This document shows, in pieces, positions 5,895 to 8,933 of a stretch of DNA of 8,933 bases. Under the pieces are notes generated by a model. The model had not been told where the DNA came from. It made no database searches and was given only the letters and a program-made list of their open reading frames with translations. Source of the stretch: Bacteroidota bacterium (GTDB taxonomy: Bacteria > Bacteroidota > Bacteroidia > Cytophagales > Cyclobacteriaceae); assembly GCA_023393375.1 (NCBI GenBank), contig JAEWLI010000127.1:1-8933 (forward strand), in the 5' to 3' direction. Position 1 is the stretch's first letter; each line of letters starts with the position of its first letter. Both the position numbers and the translations under genes were made by a program.

Positions 5895-7403
5895 ATGAAA
5901 GATTTTAAGACTTTGGTTAACCTTATAACCAAACGGGGACAAAAAAACATCCCTCTGCTATATTTCAATAAAGATATTGAAGCATACGGCAAAGAATTGG
6001 AGCTTTTTTTGAGGACCCAATCAGGTGAATTCATGACAGATCGGGACGCTTCAGTTGGTATATATGATGCCGATGAGCCGGATCATAGATATAAAATGTT
6101 AAAATCAAGGGTAAAACAAAAAATGTTGAATCATTTATATTTCCTTGATTTTGAAGACGAACATATCAATTCATCCAATAAATATGAAGAAGAGTGTATG
6201 CGATTGTTGTACTTTTCCCGCATACTGATCAATGAAGGTGAAGCTGATGTGGCAGAAAAATTACTAAATAAATGCCTTTATCTTTCTCAGGAGGGTGAAT
6301 TTACCTATATTACCATTTCGTGTCTTGAGTTATTAAAAGCAGTGCATACCGCACATTTCCGGCCAATTCATTTTAAAAACGTAAATGAAGAAATCCAGCA
6401 CTATCGGAGTATTTATGCTATAGAAGAGGAGGCGAGGGATACTTATTCCTATTATAAAATATTATTGAGTAAATCGAACCATTCACGGAAAAAAAATCTG
6501 GAAAATGCCGAGATTGCCATTCAACGAATGAAAGAATTGTTGGAAAAAGAAAATTCGTTTGAAATTTTTGAAAATTATTATCAACTCAGGCTATTGTACC
6601 TGCAACTTAATGGCAATTTCAAAGAGATAATTGAATTAACCAAAGAAGTGGATAATGATTACGAGTATTCGAAATTGAATTATAAAAGATTCAATATCAA
6701 TCTGAATAAACAGATGCGGTTGTATGCCCATCTTAAAGCAAAAGATTATACCAACGGTTTGAAATACGCAGAAAAAACCCTGGGAGAATTTTCAAGATCA
6801 TCGGTCAGTTGGTTCGCGTTTATGGAAAATTATTTCCTGCTTGCCATGCACACAAAATATGTAGACCTGGCAACCAGTATAATCCAAAAAATTACTATCA
6901 ATACCTTTTTTGATAAATTACCAGAAGCCGATCAGGAAAGATGGAATATCTATCGGGGATATTTATATTTTCTTGCCCCTGATGAAAGCTTGCTGAAAAA
7001 TTATGATTACAACCGGTATTTTGTCGAAATACCCGAATTTGATAAAAGTAAAGCAGGCCTGAACACAGCTATACTTGTTTTACAATTTTTAAATTATCTC
7101 AAAGAAGATAAAATTGGGCATATTGGCAGTCCGGTAGAGGAATATACTAAATATGTAGCTAAATATTGTGTTGAAAGTTTCAGCAAAAGATCAAAAGTTT
7201 TTTATAAACTGCTTACCACAGTGGCAAAATGTGGCCACGATATCAGAACAATAAAAGTGAAAACCAAATATCTTGCTACCAAACTGAAGGAAATAGATAT
7301 GGCTGGCGATGTTTATGAAGAATTGGAGGTTTTGCCTTACGAACAATTATGGGATATTGCCATTAAATACCTAAAAATCATTGAAGTAAAGGCAGAACTT
7401 TAG
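5895..7403 (+). CDS. 502-residue helical TPR-like protein of unknown function
   Basis: I do not recognise a named family. The protein is soluble-looking, without signal peptide or membrane segment, lysine- and tyrosine-rich and predicted almost wholly helical. Residues 1-85 look like a separate head: FKTLVNLITKR (4-14), FMTDRDASVGIYD (46-58) and HRYKMLKSRVKQKMLNHLYF (64-83). The middle has helix pairs of TPR-like size, at about 103-135 (YFSRILINEGEADVAEKLLN), 223-255, 271-300 (with YTNGLKYAEKTL) and 311-333. The C-terminus ends in EELEVLPYEQLWDIAIKYL (475-493), which looks like a conserved closing motif. Tandem helical repeats point to protein binding, and a regulatory or scaffold role is a guess. 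It stands alone between a 700-base gap and a convergent gene, starts at a strong Shine-Dalgarno site, and ends 22 bases from the convergent phosphatase stop. I see no frameshift or truncation. Confidence 0.85.
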   Translation: MKDFKTLVNLITKRGQKNIPLLYFNKDIEAYGKELELFLRTQSGEFMTDRDASVGIYDADEPDHRYKMLKSRVKQKMLNHLYFLDFEDEHINSSNKYEEECMRLLYFSRILINEGEADVAEKLLNKCLYLSQEGEFTYITISCLELLKAVHTAHFRPIHFKNVNEEIQHYRSIYAIEEEARDTYSYYKILLSKSNHSRKKNLENAEIAIQRMKELLEKENSFEIFENYYQLRLLYLQLNGNFKEIIELTKEVDNDYEYSKLNYKRFNINLNKQMRLYAHLKAKDYTNGLKYAEKTLGEFSRSSVSWFAFMENYFLLAMHTKYVDLATSIIQKITINTFFDKLPEADQERWNIYRGYLYFLAPDESLLKNYDYNRYFVEIPEFDKSKAGLNTAILVLQFLNYLKEDKIGHIGSPVEEYTKYVAKYCVESFSKRSKVFYKLLTTVAKCGHDIRTIKVKTKYLATKLKEIDMAGDVYEELEVLPYEQLWDIAIKYLKIIEVKAEL

Positions 7404-7425
7404 TATTTAATTACTGTCCTTATTC

Positions 7426-7917
7426 TTATTTTAAATTTTTGGGAAATTCAAAAAACTTGAATTTCCCTTCTCCTTTTTTTATGTCATTCCAACTTTTGAT
7501 ATGCCAACTTACCGCAAATACCCCGCATGTGGGGAGATTGTCAATAACTTGCGTCACCATTTCGTTGGCAAATTCCGTGAATGATGGATTATGACCAAAG
7601 ATCATTAATTCATTGACTTTATCGGGAACAGATTTGACTATGCGCCACAATTCTGGAGTATGCGCATGATACATCTTTTCATTTACTTGAATATTCTGAT
7701 GATATCCAATTTCTCTTGCTATAATAGTGGCTGTATGCAATGCCCGTACAGCTGGGCTGCTCAACATCAGATCAGGTAAAATTTGTTGGGATTTTAAAAA
7801 TATTCCAACCACAGGAGCATCATTCTTTCCCCTATTGTTTAATGGCCTTTCAAAATCAGATAAATCAGAAAACTCCCAACTTGACTTGGCATGACGTACT
7901 AAATAAAGTGTTTTCAT
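7426..7917 (-). CDS. SixA-like histidine phosphatase
   Basis: A small cytoplasmic phosphatase of the histidine phosphatase superfamily, SixA branch. The catalytic motif LVRHAKSSW (6-14) holds the nucleophile His9, with RHA in place of the more common RHG, as in SixA proteins. Then come ERPLNNRG (23-30), LSSPAVRALHTA (52-63) with the second phosphate-binding Arg58, and FGHNPSF (107-113) with the second catalytic His109. The length of 163 residues matches the family. E. coli SixA removes phosphate from phosphohistidine on a phosphotransfer protein; the target in Bacteroidota is not established, so I give no symbol. Upstream, a minus-strand TATATTTA at 7933-7940 is a one-mismatch promoter element, too weak to claim. 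The gene converges on the 502-residue protein gene with 22 bases between stops and no terminator hairpin. Confidence 0.92.
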   Translation of the reverse strand: MKTLYLVRHAKSSWEFSDLSDFERPLNNRGKNDAPVVGIFLKSQQILPDLMLSSPAVRALHTATIIAREIGYHQNIQVNEKMYHAHTPELWRIVKSVPDKVNELMIFGHNPSFTEFANEMVTQVIDNLPTCGVFAVSWHIKSWNDIKKGEGKFKFFEFPKNLK

Positions 7918-8078
7918 AAGCCAGAAAAAACCTAAATATATTCAATTTATATTTATTATCCAGCAGGTTACTTGATTTTAATGGGGAGTTTCATTTTGCC
8001 TATTAATAAAATCTTTTTATCTATAAAATTCAAAATGTATGAAACCATTATTATAGAAAGTTCGTTATATTCATGACA

Positions 8079-8107
8079 ATATGATCATATGTTCAATAAT
8101 ATATTAT
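8079..8107. repeat. Two adjacent 12-base perfect palindromes upstream of the thioredoxin gene
   Basis: ATATGATCATAT at 8079-8090 and ATAATATATTAT at 8096-8107 are each perfect palindromes, with centres 17 bases apart. They lie about 75-100 bases upstream of the thioredoxin start, in the 262-base gap shared with the divergent phosphatase gene, so they could serve either. The surrounding DNA is so AT-rich that at least the second may be chance. Confidence 0.3.
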
Positions 8108-8167
8108 GGTCATTAATAATAACAAATGATTGGGATTTTGATTCCAATAATAAACAGTATTAGAAAA

Positions 8168-8175
8168 TAAATTTG
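8168..8175 (+). promoter_or_regulatory. Candidate -7 element for thioredoxin gene (TAAATTTG)
   Basis: A full match to TAnnTTTG, ending only 4 bases before the ATG at 8180. If used, transcription would start at or beside the A of the start codon, giving a leaderless message. No -33 TTG lies at the expected distance; the nearest TTTG (8137-8140) is 27 bases away. It may therefore be chance. Confidence 0.25.
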
Positions 8176-8179
8176 AATT

Positions 8180-8551
8180 ATGGAACATTTGACAAAAGAC
8201 GCTTTTTTAAAAAAAGTTTTTAACTACGAGGAAAATAAGGATTGGAAATATGAAGGTGATCTTCCCTGCATTATAGATTTTTATGCTGATTGGTGTGGAC
8301 CTTGTAAAATGGTAGCTCCAGTACTCGAAGAGCTATCAAAAGAATATGAAGGAAAAATCAATATCTACAAAGTGGATACTGAACATGAACGAGAATTATC
8401 AGCAGCATTTAATATCAGGAGTATCCCATCTATCCTATTTTGCCCAAAAGAAGGACAACCACAAATGGCGATGGGTGCTTTACCGAAATCTTCTTTGATA
8501 AAAGCAATTCAGGAAATCCTGTTGAACAGTAAAGAAAAAGTAGAAAATTAA
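8180..8551 (+). CDS. trxA: Thioredoxin
   Basis: A small cytoplasmic thiol-disulfide oxidoreductase that reduces disulfides in client proteins. The active site DFYADWCGPCK (33-43) has the classical WCGPC with Cys39 and Cys42. The cis-proline is Pro83 in IRSIPSILF (79-87). The preceding stretch DWKYEGDLPCIIDFYADWC (21-39) and the following GQPQMAMGALPK (92-103) are the style of Bacteroidota thioredoxins, whose family I know to be duplicated in some genomes. Two extra cysteines (30 and 88) lie outside the active site. At 123 residues it is about 15 longer than E. coli TrxA, due to the N-terminus and a charged tail. No signal peptide is present. The gene is alone in its unit and is closed by a clear intrinsic terminator. 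Codons 9-12 form a run of six T and seven A. Confidence 0.95.
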   Translation: MEHLTKDAFLKKVFNYEENKDWKYEGDLPCIIDFYADWCGPCKMVAPVLEELSKEYEGKINIYKVDTEHERELSAAFNIRSIPSILFCPKEGQPQMAMGALPKSSLIKAIQEILLNSKEKVEN

Positions 8552-8580
8552 AATAAGTTTGTTATAGAGTGTGGATTCGG

Positions 8581-8616
8581 GAAAGAGCGGTTTTTTAAAT
8601 TGCTCTTTCTTTTTTT
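8581..8616 (+). terminator. Intrinsic terminator of the thioredoxin gene
   Basis: GAAAGAGC (8581-8588) pairs perfectly with GCTCTTTC (8602-8609), and the stem can be lengthened by two G-T pairs inward. A run of seven T follows at once (8610-8616). The hairpin lies 29 bases after the thioredoxin stop. On the opposite strand no T run follows the stem, so it acts in one direction and does not clearly serve the convergent gene. Confidence 0.85.
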
Positions 8617-8625
8617 ATCTCAAAA

Positions 8626-8933
8626 TCAATTTTTTACTAATTTAACCTTATTCAGGCCATTATCAGCTGATATTGCCAGAATATAAACGCCTGATGGAAT
8701 ATCAGGAATACTTACTTCATACCTGTTTTCGATTATACTTTTAGTTGCTACGAGCCGGCTCACCAGTTCTCCAGCCATATTAAACATTTCAATTTCTGGC
8801 TTCACCGGAACCAAACCTCCTCTGGATTTAATAAAAAAGTGGTTTTCTTTCAAAGGATTGGGATAAACAATAAACTGGTAACGCTCTTTAGACCGAAGGA
8901 TTTTTAATGTTTCATAATTAGGTGTACCAAACC
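8626..8933 (-). CDS. C-terminal end of a secreted protein with T9SS type A sorting domain (partial)
   Basis: The frame stays open to the right edge of the window, so this is the last 101 complete codons of a larger protein. The internal TTG at 8853-8851 is just a Leu codon of the PNPL motif. The visible part opens GTPNYETLKILRSKERYQFI and continues VYPNP, the usual start of a type A sorting domain. Then follow IEMFNMAGELV, IPDIPSGVYILAI and the closing KVKLVKN before TGA, all typical of the family. Such domains direct outer-membrane passage by the type IX machinery and are then cleaved as the protein is anchored or released. The passenger domain lies outside the window, so its function is unknown. 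It is convergent with the thioredoxin gene, 74 bases between stops. Confidence 0.93.
   Translation of the reverse strand, partial: FGTPNYETLKILRSKERYQFIVYPNPLKENHFFIKSRGGLVPVKPEIEMFNMAGELVSRLVATKSIIENRYEVSIPDIPSGVYILAISADNGLNKVKLVKN

Noticed and set aside
7404..7425. Terminator between the convergent 502-residue protein and phosphatase genes
   Set aside because: Only a 4-base stem can be drawn in this 22-base gap, with no G/C pairs of note and no proper T run.
8201..8219. In-frame T-TTA-AAA heptamer at codons 9-11 of the thioredoxin gene, a possible -1 frameshift site
   Set aside because: A -1 shift meets a TAA within about four codons, so it would yield only a tiny peptide, and no clear downstream stimulating structure is seen.
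8626..8853. A complete 75-residue protein starting at the TTG at 8853
   Set aside because: The frame continues upstream without a stop to the window edge and encodes the VYPNP start of the sorting domain, so the TTG is internal.

Overview
The window looks like a piece of chromosome from an AT-rich member of the Bacteroidota, probably near the Cytophagales or Saprospiria; that lower-level placement is a guess. Evidence for the phylum is the ftsX / DUF3098 / truB gene order, a partial protein ending in a type IX secretion (T9SS) type A sorting domain, TAnnTTTG-like promoter elements, the near absence of Shine-Dalgarno sites, and a Bacteroidota-type thioredoxin.

Layout. Positions 75-3697 (minus strand, read right to left) form a tight housekeeping unit: ftsX, a DUF3098 small membrane protein, truB, ribF, then an M48 metallopeptidase lipoprotein after a 73-base gap. 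Junctions are 0, 17 and -4 bases up to ribF. A 20-base stub of a possible next gene touches the left edge. Positions 3785-5193 (minus) hold a two-gene regulatory unit: an ECF sigma factor and, 2 bases downstream, a single-pass membrane protein that looks like its anti-sigma partner. Positions 5194-5894 are about 700 bases without a gene, very AT-rich, with several short repeat sets and dyads. From 5895 to 7403 (plus) lies a 502-residue helical, TPR-like protein of unknown function, preceded by an unusually strong Shine-Dalgarno site for this phylum. Converging on it is a SixA-like histidine phosphatase (7426-7917, minus). A thioredoxin (8180-8551, plus) follows, ending in a clear intrinsic terminator. 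The right edge holds the C-terminal end of a T9SS-exported protein (minus).

How the genes may work together. The left half is mostly conserved housekeeping: division and envelope (FtsX), tRNA modification (TruB), and FMN/FAD synthesis (RibF). UppP, which I recall as usually lying between DUF3098 and truB in related genomes, is absent here. The sigma/anti-sigma pair is a likely envelope-sensing switch of unknown regulon. The most novel region is the long intergenic stretch plus the 502-residue protein: its family is unknown to me, its translation signal is atypical, and its upstream region is rich in repeats. I found no tRNA, rRNA, CRISPR array, insertion sequence or phage gene.
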